Of a stretch of 64,000 nucleotides of DNA, positions 12,738 through 24,722 are shown piece after piece. The DNA is taken from positions 23,995,367 through 24,059,366 of the forward strand of contig NC_092087.1 in the NCBI RefSeq assembly GCF_045679555.1. The letters are read 5' to 3'. Both the position numbers and the translations under genes were made by a program. Position 1 is the first letter of the stretch. Each line of letters opens with the position of its first letter. Source of the DNA: Salvelinus alpinus (taxonomy: Eukaryota > Chordata > Actinopteri > Salmoniformes > Salmonidae). Under the pieces are notes generated by a model. The model was given only the letters and a program-made list of their open reading frames with translations. It made no database searches and was not told the DNA's origin.

Positions 12738-13559
12738 GTGAGTGAAGTAGACCTATACCCTAAAAATCGCCTTATGACAAATAGTCCCCCCACCCCATAA
12801 GCAGAGAACGTGCGAGGAATTGCGAAATGTATTCCTGGGAAAATGTTACGCGCAGTCGTGCAATCACTTTGATCATTGTGGCGTCACAGTCAGAGCAGTC
12901 GATACAGGTGTCTCTAGAAGCGTGGGTGTCTTGTAAACGAGCAGCAAAATAACGAATACGGAAGTGTTGGTATGAGAAAGAGGTAGTCTATTTTTGTGTT
13001 TGCCTGGTCAATGACAATGTTAATTTTTGTCATTGAGGATTTTTGGTCAGTCCCTTAGCTAAAGTATCCTCCTGCTGTGTTGTTCTGTGAATGTCACAGA
13101 TATCCTATAGCTAAGCTATTTAGAACGGGGCCAGTGCTCTACTGTCTGAAGAAGGTAGCAGGTTAGGTGTAACACTGCCCTGTCCAGGGTGTAAGAAACG
13201 TGACAGGTGTAGCCAAGTTATCTCTGCTCAGCAATTTGATCCACTTTATAGTTCACTGCATCTAATAACAACCCACAGCACTAACAGGACACACACAGTG
13301 CATGCTACAATAAACTGTCTAGCATTAGATAAACAGTGAATGTAAACATTTGCACAGATATGACATGTGCTTGTATTCATGCATTGGATATTATAGTTAT
13401 CCTTAATTGAAACCTCACAATAACTTGTGAATTATTTTTACAGTTACTATGGCAAACTGATCAAGCCAAACAGCAACAACTTAAAGAAGAGCACAGCTAG
13501 AGACATGATATAGGGAGTAGAGATCAGGGGTCCCTTGGCCAGTGAAGGCCAGTGTCTCT

Positions 13560-16500
13560 ATGGAGGCCCCCAAGCCCCCAAAGTGTGTCCAGCCGGGGCA
13601 GAGGGAGGAGGGAGATCGGGGAGCTGATGGAAGCCCAACACCGTGCATTGACAGTGGTGAGGGAAGCCAGCTGTAATCATCTGTCTGCCAAAGACGAGGA
13701 ACAAATGTATATACAGTATGTATGTACACTACCGTTCAAAAGTTTGGGGTCACTTAGAAATATCCTTGTTTTTTAAAGACAAGCAAATGTGTCCATTAAC
13801 ATAACATTGATCAGAAATACAGTGTAGACATTGTAATGTTGTAAATGACCATTGTAGCTGGAAACAGCAGATTTAAAAAAAAAAAAATGGAATATCTATA
13901 TAGGCGTACAGAGGCCCATTATCAGCAACCATCACTCATGTGTTCCAATGGCACGTTGTGTTAGCTAATCCAAGTTTATCATTTTAAAAGGCTAATTGAT
14001 CATTAGAAAACCCTTTTGCAATTATGTTAGCACAGCTGAAAACTGTTTTTCTGATTAAAGAAGCAATAAAACTGGCCTTCTTTAGACTGGTTGCGTGTCT
14101 GGAGCATCAGCATTTGTAGGTTCGATTACAGGCTCAAAATGGCTTTTTCTTTGCAACTCTGCCTTGCACCCCGGAATCACCTCTTTACTGTTGATGTTGA
14201 GACTGGTGTTTTGCGGGTACTATTTAATGAAGCTGCCAGTTGAGGACTTGTGAGGCGTCTGTTTCTCAAACTAGACACTCTAATGTACTTGTCCTCTTGC
14301 TCAGTTGTGCACCGGGGCCTCCCACTCCTCTTTCTATTCTGGTTAGAGTCAGTTTGCGCTGTTCTGTGAAGCGAGTAGTACACAGCGTTGTACGAGCTCT
14401 TCAGTTTCTTGGCAATTACTAGCATGGAATAGCCTTCATAGCCATGGAATAGGCCAGTTTTATTGCTTATTTAACCAGAACAACAGTTTTCAGCTGTGCT
14501 AACATAATTGCAAAAGGGTTTTCTAATGATCAATTAGCCTTTTAAAATTATAAACTTGGATTAGCTAACACAACATGCCATTGGAACACAGGAGTGATGG
14601 TTGCTGATAATGGGCCTCTGTAAGCCTATGTAGATATTCCAGAAAAAACAAGCGGTTTCCAGCTACAATAGTCATTTACAACATTAGCAATGTCCACACT
14701 GTATTTCTGATCAATTTGATGTTATTTTAATAGACAAAAAAATGGCTTTTCTTTCAAAAACAATAACATTTTTAAGTGACCCCAAATTTTTGAACGGTAG
14801 TGTATGTATGAAGAGTGTTGAATAAGTCATAAGGTCCCACTCTAAAATGTCAGATTGTCAAATGTTTGAATACAGAGGCCAGGTATTAAAATGCAGTGTG
14901 TTTGCTCTTTCGATGCTGGGCTGAAGAGGTCAAGGTATAGGCTTCAATTACACCCCAAGGGTTTGTGAACTTCATGGCATATTTATCTGCTGTGCACATT
15001 AGGCCTACATGGGGATGTAATGATGTTCTTATGTTTTTCCCTTAAAGAGCGTCTAGCATGTCATGTTACTTACTTGTTAGTAGATTCTGCTAACTGATCA
15101 ACGTCATTGTCACAGCAACGTGTATTGGTGTGACTGAATACAGAACATTGCTCACCTTTGCTAGAACACCAACCAAACCCCATGTAGATGGATGGAGTTG
15201 TGTTTTCGCTCCTCATATTCAGAACCTCTAGGAGAGAGAGACCCCAGTAAAGACCAGCAGAGCAAAGCCCTGTGCCAGCAACACACTCAAATGTTCCTGA
15301 ACCTCACCACAGAGAAGGGCCTACAGCAAATACCATGTAAGCCTAGACACAAAACATTCAGACACTTAACACTGACTAACCAGTCATACTAAACATGGAC
15401 TTGTCTTAGGTACCACTTATAACAGTACCATCAACTAACAGTAGATGAGAATACAGTTTGACTTGAATGCGTAGCTTATAAAGTGGTTATTACCGCTGCT
15501 GTATCTGAGTTGTATGTTTATGTATGTGTGTATATCAGCGCCACCAGGTGAGGGAAGAGTGAGGCGCAGCTTGCTCAACCTGCCCATCATCAACCCAGAG
15601 AGACTGCGGACAGCAAAAGTACTGGTCGACAAAGCTGTAAAGGTAAGAATCTAAAATAGGACAACCCGCTATATATGTGATACTTAAGGTCATGTAGATA
15701 CTATTTATATATCTCTCTCTGTGTGTCTTTTTCTCTCAGATGCGTATGGTGTTCTCCATACAGGGTCCATACCCTGTGGTTCGGGCTGCCCTGAAGGCGA
15801 GGGGTTGGGTAGAGCGCCGCCTGCCGCGTCCAAACCAGCACTGGAGCCGGTGCCGTGGAGATGATGGGAATGATGCTGATGACATTGATGATGACGATGG
15901 TGAGACAGGAAGGCCACTGCAAATCTTGTAGTAATTGATTCTAACTATCATTGACCATTAGCCTAAATCCTAGATTGTAATCTCCCTCTATGCTCTGCTT
16001 AGACAGCCCAGACGACAGAGAGGAAGACCCAGATGACATGTATGACCTAATGGTAATAGAACGGAAGTGTGTGTGTGTGTTGGGGGGGGGGCACATTTTT
16101 TATGTCTTTCCCCTGCCCATCTATCTTACAGTCTCGCATGGTGAGGAACGAAACGTCATATTTCTATTGGACGACGCGTAGAGAGACAGTGGACAACCGC
16201 TCATTGCGAAAGGAACAGATGACCAATCACTATGCCAAAGCAGGCACCTTCACCACCAAGGTTTGATGGCTTTCACATGGGAGACCCTGAAATGAACAAA
16301 CTCTTTACCTTTTCAGTCTTTGATAATTTTTATACTCACCACACCTATGTAGGCTATGCCTGTCTTCTCTCCATCTCTCTCTCTCTCTCTCCATTTCTCT
16401 CTCTGTCTCAGGTTGGGTTGTGTGTGAACCTGAGGAACCTGCGTTGGTTTGATGCTGCAGACCTTGACTCCTTCTTCCCACGCTGCTATAGGCTGGGGGC

Positions 16501-18381
16501 AGAAGATGAGAAACATGCCTTTATCGGTCAGAATCCTCACCGGTCTCTTTCCACACCCCGCGTTCTGATCTGCCTATTTCCCCCCCTCTCTATCGAAATG
16601 CCTCACTTCTATAGTCTTAGGGGGATTTACAGTACTGCCTCTCCTTCCCTTTCATTTTCCATACTTTTAGGCGTGGGGGGGCAACCTTCCTGTGGCAACC
16701 TCTATCTGACTTGCTCTATTTCTCCCTATCTGTCTCTCTGTCTCTCTCTATAGAGGACTACAGGAGGACAGCATGCACAAGCCTTATACAGTGTGTTGTG
16801 GAGAGGATTCGGGGTGAGCGAGGAGAGGGAGGTGGTACAGCTGGATCAACTGACCAATCATGTCAAAGTAAGGTATTCCTCACAAAAAGAGGCATACCCC
16901 CTCAATCCCCCCAATTTAGGTCAAACGGAGCTACAGGCTTCATTGTCTTGTCCAATCCCTTAGGTCAGAAAAAAGCATGCAAGCGTCGAGCCATGTCATT
17001 GGTGGCCTCCAGAATGATTGACAGTGCACTAAAAGTTTGCCAGGACTTCCTGGACAGCTTGGAACACAATGACATAGACATTGCCTTGGAAACACCACCA
17101 TCCCTAACAGAACAAGAGTGGCTGGAGTTCATCCACAATTACTACCTGGTTGTCCAGTGAGTACTCCATATAGTAGGATCATTATGTGTCTCTGTCATGT
17201 CAGTACACGCATCTCTTTGTCAGTGTATCTCAGTGGCACTTCTTACTCTCTCTCTCCCTCTCAGTGATGGTGTAGAGATAGAGGAGAGTTTTCACTATGT
17301 GAACAGCTGTCAGGCTATGTTGCGGAAGCTTCGTGATGTCAATCCACAGCTAGACACAGACGGTATCCACAACATCTGGATAGTCAAACCTGGGGCCAAG
17401 TCCCGGGGCAGAGGTGAGTTCCAAGTGGGGAAGAAGAGACAAGTGTAGTAGTACTTTATTTAACTGTATCCTCATGCTGTATTTACCTATGATATTTATT
17501 TAATGCTGCTTATAGTGTAGGCCTACAGTAACTTTGTTTTTGTGTCCCTTCCATGTCCCTCCACCTGTGCAGGCATCATGTGTGCCAAGCGGCTGGATGA
17601 CATCCTGAGGCTGGTGGACAGTGACCCAGCCCTGATCAAGGATAGTAAGTGGGTGGTGCAGAAGTACCTGGAGCGCCCCCTGCTGGTCCACGGCACCAAG
17701 TTCGACCTCCGCCAGTGGTTCCTGGTGACTGACTGGAACCCTCTCACTGTCTGGTTTTATAAGAAGTGCTACCTACGCTTCTCCACCCAGCCCTACTCAG
17801 TTGAGACACTGGACAGGTAAGGGGGACATTTTTACCCTGTTGTTATTGGCATTTTACCATGTTGATTCCACATTTCACCTTGTTGCTAATTTCCTATGGT
17901 CTCATCTCCCCTGTTCCCCTCTATATCCCCCTTCTTCCAGTTCTGTCCACCTGTGTAACAACTCCATACAGAAGCACTTTCAGCCCTCCCAGCAGCGTCA
18001 CCCAGAGGTGCCTGAGGACAACATGTGGTCATGTGACCAGTTCCGGGCCTTCCTGTCTGGACAGGGCCGAGCAGCAGAGTGGGGGTCTGTGGTGGTCCCA
18101 GGGATGAAGAAGGCTGTGGTCCACGCCCTGCAGACTGCCCAAGACCTGGTGGAGTCACGCCGAGGGAGCTTTGAACTCTACGGAGCCGACTTCATGCTAG
18201 GTGTGAATGATGTCAGTGGCATCAATATTTGTTGTTATTGGCAGTGAAGTTCAAGTTTTATTGTCACATGCACAAGTACAGTGAAATGCTTCACTTGCAA
18301 GCTCTACCCAACAGTGCAGTAATCAATGAATATCAAAATAGTATAACTAATTTAAAAAAAATACAAATTAAAAATTCAAAA

Positions 18382-18453
<72 letters not shown>

Positions 18454-21400
18454 TGCCTTCAGAAAGTATTCATACCCATTGACTTATTGCACATTTTGTT
18501 GTGTGACAGCCTGAATTCAAAATGGATTAAATATTTTTTTTAATCTCACCCATCTACTCATAATACCCCATAATGGCAGTGAAAACATGTTTTTCAAAAT
18601 GTTAGCAAATTTATTGAAAATGAAATACAAAAATATCTAATTTACATAAGTATTCACACCCTGAGTCGAATACTTTATTTTTTGGCTGTGATTACAGCTG
18701 TGAGTCTCTCTGGGTAAGTCTCCACACATTGTGCAACATTTCCCCATTATTCTTTTAAGAATTCTTCAAGCTCTTCTGGCAAATTGGTTGTTGATCATTA
18801 TTAAACAACCATTTCCAGGTCTTGTCGTAGATTTAAGTCAAAACTGTAACTTGGCCACTCAGGAACATTCACTGTCTTCTAGGTAAGCAACTCCAGTGTA
18901 GATTTGGCCTTGTGTTTTAGATAATTGTCCTGCTGAAAGGTGAATTAATTTCCCAGTGTCTGGTGGAAAGCAGACTGAACCTGGTTTTCCACTAGGATTT
19001 TGCCTGTGCTTTATCTCCATTCCGTTTCTTTTTTATCATGAAAAATACCTCAGTCCTTAACGATTACAAGCATACCCATAACATGATGCAGCCACCACTA
19101 TGCTTGAAAATATGGAGAGTGGTACTCAGTAATGTGTTGTATTGGATTTGCCTCAAACATACGGTGCATTCTGAAAGTATTCAGACCCCTTTACTTTTTC
19201 CACATTTTGTTACATTACAGCCTCTAAAATGGATGAAATAGTTTTTTCCCCCTCATCAAACTTCACACAATACCCCATAATGACAAAGCAAAAACGGGTT
19301 TTTAGAAATGTTTGCTAATTTATTTAAAATAAAAACTGAAATATCACATTTACATAGAGTTGAAGTTTACATACACCTGAGCCAAATACATTTAAACTCA
19401 GTTTTTCACAATTCCTGACATTTAATCCTATTCAAAATTCCCTGTTTTAGGTCAGTTAGGATCACCACTTTCTTTTAAGAATGTGAAATGTCAGAATAAT
19501 AGTAGAGAGTAATTTATTTCAGCTTTTATTTCTTTCATCACATTCCCAGTGGGTTAGAAGTATACATACACTCAATTAATATTTGGTAGCATTGCCTTTA
19601 AATTGTTGAACTTGGGTCAAACGTTTGGGGTAGCCTTCCACAAGCTTCCGACAATAAGTTGGGTGAATTTTGGCCCATTCCTTCTGACAGAGCTGGTGTA
19701 ACTGAGTCAGGTTTGTAGGCCTACTTGCTCGCACACAATTGTTCAGTTCTGCCCAGACATTTTCTATAGGATTGAGGTCAGGGCTTTGTGTTGGCCACTC
19801 CAATACCTTGACTGTGTTGTCCTTAAGCCATTTTTCCACAACTTTGGAAGTATGCTTGGGGTCATTGTCCATTTGGAAGACCCATTTGCGACCAAGCTTT
19901 AACTTCCTGACTGATGTCTCATCAGACCAGAGGACATTTCCCCAAAAAGTACGATCTTTGTCCCCATGTGCAGTTTCAAACCGTAGTCTGGCTTTTTTAT
20001 GGCGGTGTTGGAGCAGTGACTTCTTCCTTGCTGAGCGGCCTTTCAGGTTATGGCGATATAGGACTCGTTTTACTGTGGATATAGATACTTTTGTACTGGT
20101 TTCCTCCAGCATCTTCACAGGGTCCTTTGCTGTTGTTCTGGGATTGATTTTGCACTTTTCGCACCAAAGTACGTTCATCTCTAGGAGACAGAACACGTCT
20201 CCTTCCTGAGCGGTATGACGGCTGCATGGTCCCATGGTGTTTATACTTGCGTACTATTGTTTGTACAGATGAACATGGTACCTTCAAGCAAAGAGGCACA
20301 GAGTTTGAAGGTAGACCTTGAAATACATCCACAGGTACACCTCCAAAACGACTCAAATGATGTCAATTAGTCTATCAGAAGCTTTTAAAGTCATGACATA
20401 ATTTTCTGGAATTTTCCAAGCTGTTTAAAGGCACAGTCAGCTAAGTGTATGTACACTTCTGACCCACTGGAATTGTGATACAGTGGATTATAAGTGAAAT
20501 AATCGCAAACAATTTTTGGAAAAATTACTTGTGTCATGCACCGAATTGCCAAAACTATAGTTTGTTAACAGGACATTTGTGGAGTGGTCAAAAATGAGTT
20601 TTAATGACTCCAACCTAAGTGTTTGTAAACTTCCGACTTCAACTGTAAGTATTCAGACCTTTTACTCAGTACTTAGTTGAAGCACCTTTGTCAGCGAATA
20701 CAGCCTAAAATGTTCTTGGGTATGACACTACAAGCTTGACAAACCTGTATTTGGGGAGTTTATTCCATTCTTCTTGGCAGATCCTCTCAAGCTCTGTCAG
20801 GTTGGATGGGGAGTGTTGCTGCACAGCTATTTTCAGATCTCTCCGGAGATTTTCGATTGGGTTCAAGTCCGGGTGCTGGCTGGGCCACTCAAGGACATTC
20901 AGAGACTTTTCCCGAAGCCACTCCTGCATTGTTCCCAGTCTGAGGTCCTGAGCGCTCTGGTACAGGTTTTCATCAAGGATCTCTCTGTACTTTGCTCCGT
21001 TCATCTTTCTCTCAATTGTGACTTGTCTCCCAGTCGCTGCCGCTGAAAAACATCCCCACAGCATAATGCTGCCACCACCATGCTTCACCGATGGGATGGT
21101 GCCAGGTTTACTCCAGACGTGACACTTGACATTCATGCCAAAGAGTTTAATCTTGGTTTCATCAGACCAGAGAATCTTGTTTCTCATGGTCAGAGTCCTT
21201 TAGGTGCCTGCTGGCCAGCTCCAAGCAGGCTGTCATTTGCTTTTTACTGAGGAGTGGCTTCCGTCTGGCAACACCACCATAAAGGCCTGACTGGTGGAGT
21301 GCTTCCCCAGATATGTGCATCGACACAATCCTGTCTCAAAGCTCTACAGACAATTCCTTCAACCTCATGACTTGATTTTGCTCTGACATGCACTGCCAAC

Positions 21401-24400
21401 TGTCTGACCTTATATAGACAGGTGTGTGCCTTTCCAAATAATGTCCATTCAATTGAATTTACCACAGATGGACTCCAATCAATTTGTAGAAACATCTCAA
21501 GGATGATCAATGGAAACAGCAAAAATGTCAAAAAACCTGTTTTCTTTGTCATTATGGGGTATTGTGTGTAGATCGATGAGTAAAAAAAAAAAAAATGTTT
21601 AACAATTTTTGAATAATGCCATAACGTAACAAAATGTGGAAAAAGACAAGGAGTCTGAATACTTTCCGAATGCACTGTACCACTTTGAATTCAGGACAAA
21701 ACATGAATTGCTTTGCCAATTTTTTATGCAGTATTACTTTAGTGTCTTGTTGCAAACAGGATGCATGTTTCTCTTCACTCTGTAGTTACTCCACAATAGT
21801 AACCTAATTGACAATGTTGTTGATCCATTCTCAGTTTTCTCCTATCACAGTCATTAAACTCTGTAACTGTTTTAAAGTCACCATTGGCCTCATGGTGAAA
21901 TCCCTGAACGGTTTCCTTCCTCTCCGGCAACTGAGTTAGGAAGGACGCCTGTATCTTTGTAGTGACTGGGTTGTGTTGATACACCATCCAAAGTGTGTAA
22001 TTAATAACTTCACCATGCTCAAAGGGATATTCAACGTCTGGTTGTTGTTTTTGTTTTTGACCCATCTAACAATAGGTGCCCTTCTTTGCGAGGCATTGGA
22101 AAAACAAACTAAAACGCAAACAAAGGGGTTGAATACTTATTGGCTGAAGTTATTTCAGCTTTTCAATTTTAATGAATTTGTAAAAAAATTGAAAAAAATC
22201 ATTCCAATTTGGCATTATGGGGTATTGTGTAGGCCAGTGACAAAAAAAAACACTATTTAATCCATTTTAAATTCAGGCTGTAACACAATAAAATGTGGAA
22301 AATGTCAATGGGTGCGAAAAGTTTCTAAAGGTAAAGAAAACATAAATAAGAGAGGAAGCTATATACAGGGTCAGTGCCAATACCACATTTACAATTTACA
22401 GGGATACTGGAGTATTTGAGGTAGATATGTATGTATTAATTAAAAATGAAAAGCTGAAATGTCTTGAGTGATAAATATTCAGCCTCTTTGTTATGGCAAG
22501 CCTAAATAAGTTCACTACAAATTTGCTTAACAAGTCACATAAGTTGCATGTACTCACTCTGTGTGCAATAATGGTGTTTAACATTGATTTTTGAATGACT
22601 ACCTCATCTCTGTACCCCACACATACAATTATCTGTAAGGTCCCTCAGTCAAGCAGCGAATTTCAAACACAGATTCAACCACAAAGACCAGAGAGGTTTT
22701 CCAATGCCTCGCAAAGAAGAACACCTATTTGTAGATGGGTAAAAAAAAATATATCCCTTTTGAGCATAGAGAAGTTTTTAATTCCACTTTGGATGGTGTA
22801 TCAGTACACCCAGTCACTACAAAGATACAAGCGTCTTTCCTAACTCCAGTTGCCGGAGAGGAAGGACCGCTCAGGGATTTCACCATGAGGCCAATGGTGA
22901 CTTTAAAACAGTTAGAGTTGGATCAACAACATTGTAGTTACTCCACATTACTAAACTAATTGACAGAGTGAAAAGAAGGAAGCCTGTACAGAATAACAAA
23001 TATTCTAAAACATTGCAACAAGGCACTAAAGTAATACTGCAACAAATGTGGCAATGCAAAGTGTTATCTTTGGGGCAAGTCCAATACAACACATTACTGA
23101 GTACCAGTCTCCATATTTTCAAGCATAGTGGTGGCTGCATCATGTTATGGTTATGCTTGTAATCGTTAAGGATTGGGGAATTTTTCAGAATAAAAAATGA
23201 ATGGGATGGGGATGAGCACTGGCAAAATACTAGAGGAAAACTTGGTTCAGTCTGCTTTCCACCAGACACTGGGAGATGAATTCATCTTTCAGCAGGACAA
23301 TAACTTAAAGCACAAATCTACACAGGAGTTGCTTACAAAGAAGACAGTGAATGTTCTTGTGTGGCTGAGTTAATCTGCTTGAAAATATTTAGTTATTCAT
23401 TAAAAATATATATTTTTACAAAAACGGATTTTTCTTCCACTTTGACATTTAAGTATTTTGTTGTTGACAAAAAAAATGACAAATCAATTTTAATCCTGCT
23501 TTGTAACAATAAAATGTGAAGCAATACAAGGCACTGTACATGTAAACAGGAGTAATAGTGACCAGTAGCAGGATAAATAGGTAGATACTAATATGGTGGG
23601 ACATCTTCTGTTCCAAAGGTCGTGACCTGAGGCCATGGCTGATAGAGATCAATGCCAGCCCTACCATGGCCCCCTCTACAGCAGTGACAACACGCCTGTG
23701 TGCAGCCGTGCAGGAGGACACTCTACGGGTGGTCCTGGACCGTCGGTTGGACCGAGGGGCACACACTGGGGGCTTTCAGCTTATATACAAACAGGTGAGG
23801 TGTGTTTGTGTATGCCTTTTAGTTAGGAAAGGGAAGTTTAATGTACCCCTGAATAAGAGGTTGTACAGATGTCATCTCTCTTTCTCTCTGTCTCTGTCTA
23901 TAGGTAGCAGTGGAGGTGCCTCAGTATGTAGGGGTCAACCTGCTTGTTGAGGGCTCCCAGATCAGACGGCCCCGCCCTCCTCCTCAAAAAGTCTCCAAAC
24001 CCTCTAAGTGTCGTACCAACCAACCAGCGCCAAGACGCCCTCCTCAAAGCAAGGAGTACGAGGCTGTGGCAGAGAAACCCAAGCCTGCCCCCTCTAAGAA
24101 GGGTCTGAAGTCTGAGGTACGACACCTTACCTTCTCTGGCTTCAGAGTCCAGACCCCACTTTCTACTGAGAGGCCCCTGGCCGGGGAGTCCTGGAGGCTG
24201 CAGCGTCTGGGCCTGGTTGACTCCCTCCAGCTGCCCCCCAGGGCCCAGTCCCGCTCCATGGACTGCTGGCGGAGACCCCAGGTTATTGTGCCCTGGTCAG
24301 GGCGAGCACGCCCCTTTGCTACCCCTGATATTTACAAAGGCCCTGTCCTTCCCCTGGAGGTCATCAGCCTTCAAGACCCAGACAGGGAGCCCAGTGCCCT

Positions 24401-24527
24401 GCTTGTGCCCACTCCTCTGGTCCCCCACGCTGAGTTCAGGTTCCAGAAGTTTTTCAGGCAACAGAACCTCCACCGTAGGGTGATCAGGACCACATGTGTA
24501 GGGAGAGGAACTCACAAGAGCTCGTGA
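13560..24527 (+). CDS. ttll3: tubulin monoglycylase TTLL3
   Basis: Ligase that adds the first glycine to glutamate side chains of tubulin tails in cilia. Thirteen coding exons with GT/AG junctions in matching phase: 13560-13656, 15223-15336, 15539-15642, 15740-15899, 16003-16052, 16132-16260, 16412-16526, 16754-17156, 17265-17413, 17573-17816, 17941-18200, 23619-23794, 23904-24527. They give 874 residues, or 842 if the in-frame piece 16868-16963 is removed. Residues about 105-158 hold the [17 protein letters not shown] block, 210-256 MTNHYAKAG and [14 protein letters not shown], 430-445 [13 protein letters not shown], 475-520 the ATP-grasp part ([26 protein letters not shown]), 600-625 [21 protein letters not shown] with the metal-binding Glu and Asn, then a basic, Pro-rich tail. 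All expected motifs are present. TTLL8 is the nearest alternative; the cidec neighbour favours TTLL3. Met 13560 is the first in-frame start after an acceptor. Confidence 0.9.
13725..14804 (-). mobile_element. Tc1-like transposon with long inverted repeats, internally deleted
   Basis: In ttll3 intron 1. Ends TACACTACCGTTCAAAAGTT and its complement at TA. The two arms (about 13725-14095 and 14440-14804) are complementary over roughly 360 bp, much longer than usual Tc1 ends. The middle keeps only the N-terminal transposase (14425-14177, minus: [35 protein letters not shown]), that is the DNA-binding helix-turn-helix; the catalytic part is gone. A second copy lies at 56071-57094. Confidence 0.8.
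14805..15222 (+). other. ttll3 intron 1 remainder, no other feature
   Basis: Unique-looking intronic sequence up to the acceptor CATATTCAG of exon 2. No further gene or repeat was recognised. Confidence 0.5.
16868..16963 (+). other. ttll3: 96-nt in-frame optional intron inside ttll3 exon 8
   Basis: Begins GTAAGG and ends CCCTTAG, is a multiple of three (32 codons) and has no stop. Both splicing and retention keep the frame (QSCQ joined to SQKKACKRR, or read through). The residues it would add are not obviously TTLL3-like, which favours an intron, but sequence alone cannot decide. Confidence 0.45.
18386..18450. repeat. (TA)n microsatellite
   Basis: A TA dinucleotide tract of about 65 bp at the left edge of the outer Tc1 element in ttll3 intron 11; Tc1 insertion at TA fits this site. 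Confidence 0.9.
19160..21679 (-). mobile_element. Tc1-like transposon B1, nested in A1
   Basis: Ends CGGTGCATTCTGAAAGTATT and ACTTTCCGAATGCACTG at TA. Minus-strand transposase pieces: 21187-20705 ([15 protein letters not shown] with the first catalytic Asp, [31 protein letters not shown] with the Glu) and 21675-21244 (degraded 5' part). The segment with the second Asp (LQHDND-type) is missing, so it is a deleted copy. Element C1 is inserted in it. Confidence 0.8.
19355..20647 (-). mobile_element. Tc1-like transposon C1, innermost of the nest
   Basis: About 1.29 kb between TA sites, with GTTTACATACAC-type inner ends and TTCCGACTTCAACTG at the right. Minus-strand transposase: 20356-20048 (N-terminal DNA-binding part, [18 protein letters not shown]) and 20235-19576 (NVLWSDETS, then directly [20 protein letters not shown] and [16 protein letters not shown]). 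About 80 residues between the first catalytic Asp block and VRKLK are deleted; copy C3 at 53472 has the same junction. Non-autonomous. Confidence 0.85.
22428..23538 (+). mobile_element. Tc1-like transposon A2, opposite to A1
   Basis: A plus-strand copy of family A, right end GGCACTGTA at 23538. It matches A1 in reverse, for example TTTTCCAATGCCTCGCAAAG and AGCATAGTGGTGGCTGCATC. The left end lacks a clear terminal repeat. Transposase frames are decayed. With A1 it forms a long inverted repeat inside ttll3 intron 11. Confidence 0.7.
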
Positions 24528-24617
24528 AATGGATCGGTTATTGAACCATTCACTGACTGCTGCCTGATTTTGAAAGCTGTCTTTTTGCACTCAGCCATTG
24601 TAGGCCTACCTCATCAT

Positions 24618-24623
24618 AATAAA
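24618..24623 (+). terminator. ttll3: ttll3 poly(A) signal
   Basis: AATAAA 91 bp after the ttll3 stop codon, the first such hexamer downstream. Confidence 0.65.
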
Positions 24624-24722
24624 GTCAGTATTGTATCCACTTAGATTTTCAGTCTTGGTATGTTTTTCCCTTTATACTGATTTATTTAGATAACTGTGTA
24701 CTGTAGTCTTTTTGTTCAACTT

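Larger units (their letters stand above)
18449..22333 (-). mobile_element. Tc1-like transposon A1, outer shell of a nest
   Basis: Left end TGGTGCCTTCAGAAAGTATT, right end with the degenerate complement, both at TA. Its own sequence is 18449-19159 and 21680-22333; the middle is another Tc1 element. The interior corresponds in reverse to copy A2 (22428-23538), for instance around the caps CCACCACTATGCTTGAAAAT. Transposase frames are heavily degraded. Located in ttll3 intron 11. Confidence 0.75.
18244..23600 (-). mobile_element. LINE 3' UTR fragment split by Tc1 insertions
   Basis: Three separated pieces read as one fish LINE tail in minus orientation: 18244-18385 (TTCAAGTTTTATTGTCACAT, AGTACAGTGAAATGCTTCAC), 22334-22427 (GGTCAGTGCCAATACCACAT) and 23539-23600 (TAAACAGGAGTAATAGTGAC). 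Tc1 elements occupy the gaps. The target of the first insertion is a TA repeat. No coding part of the LINE remains. Confidence 0.6.
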
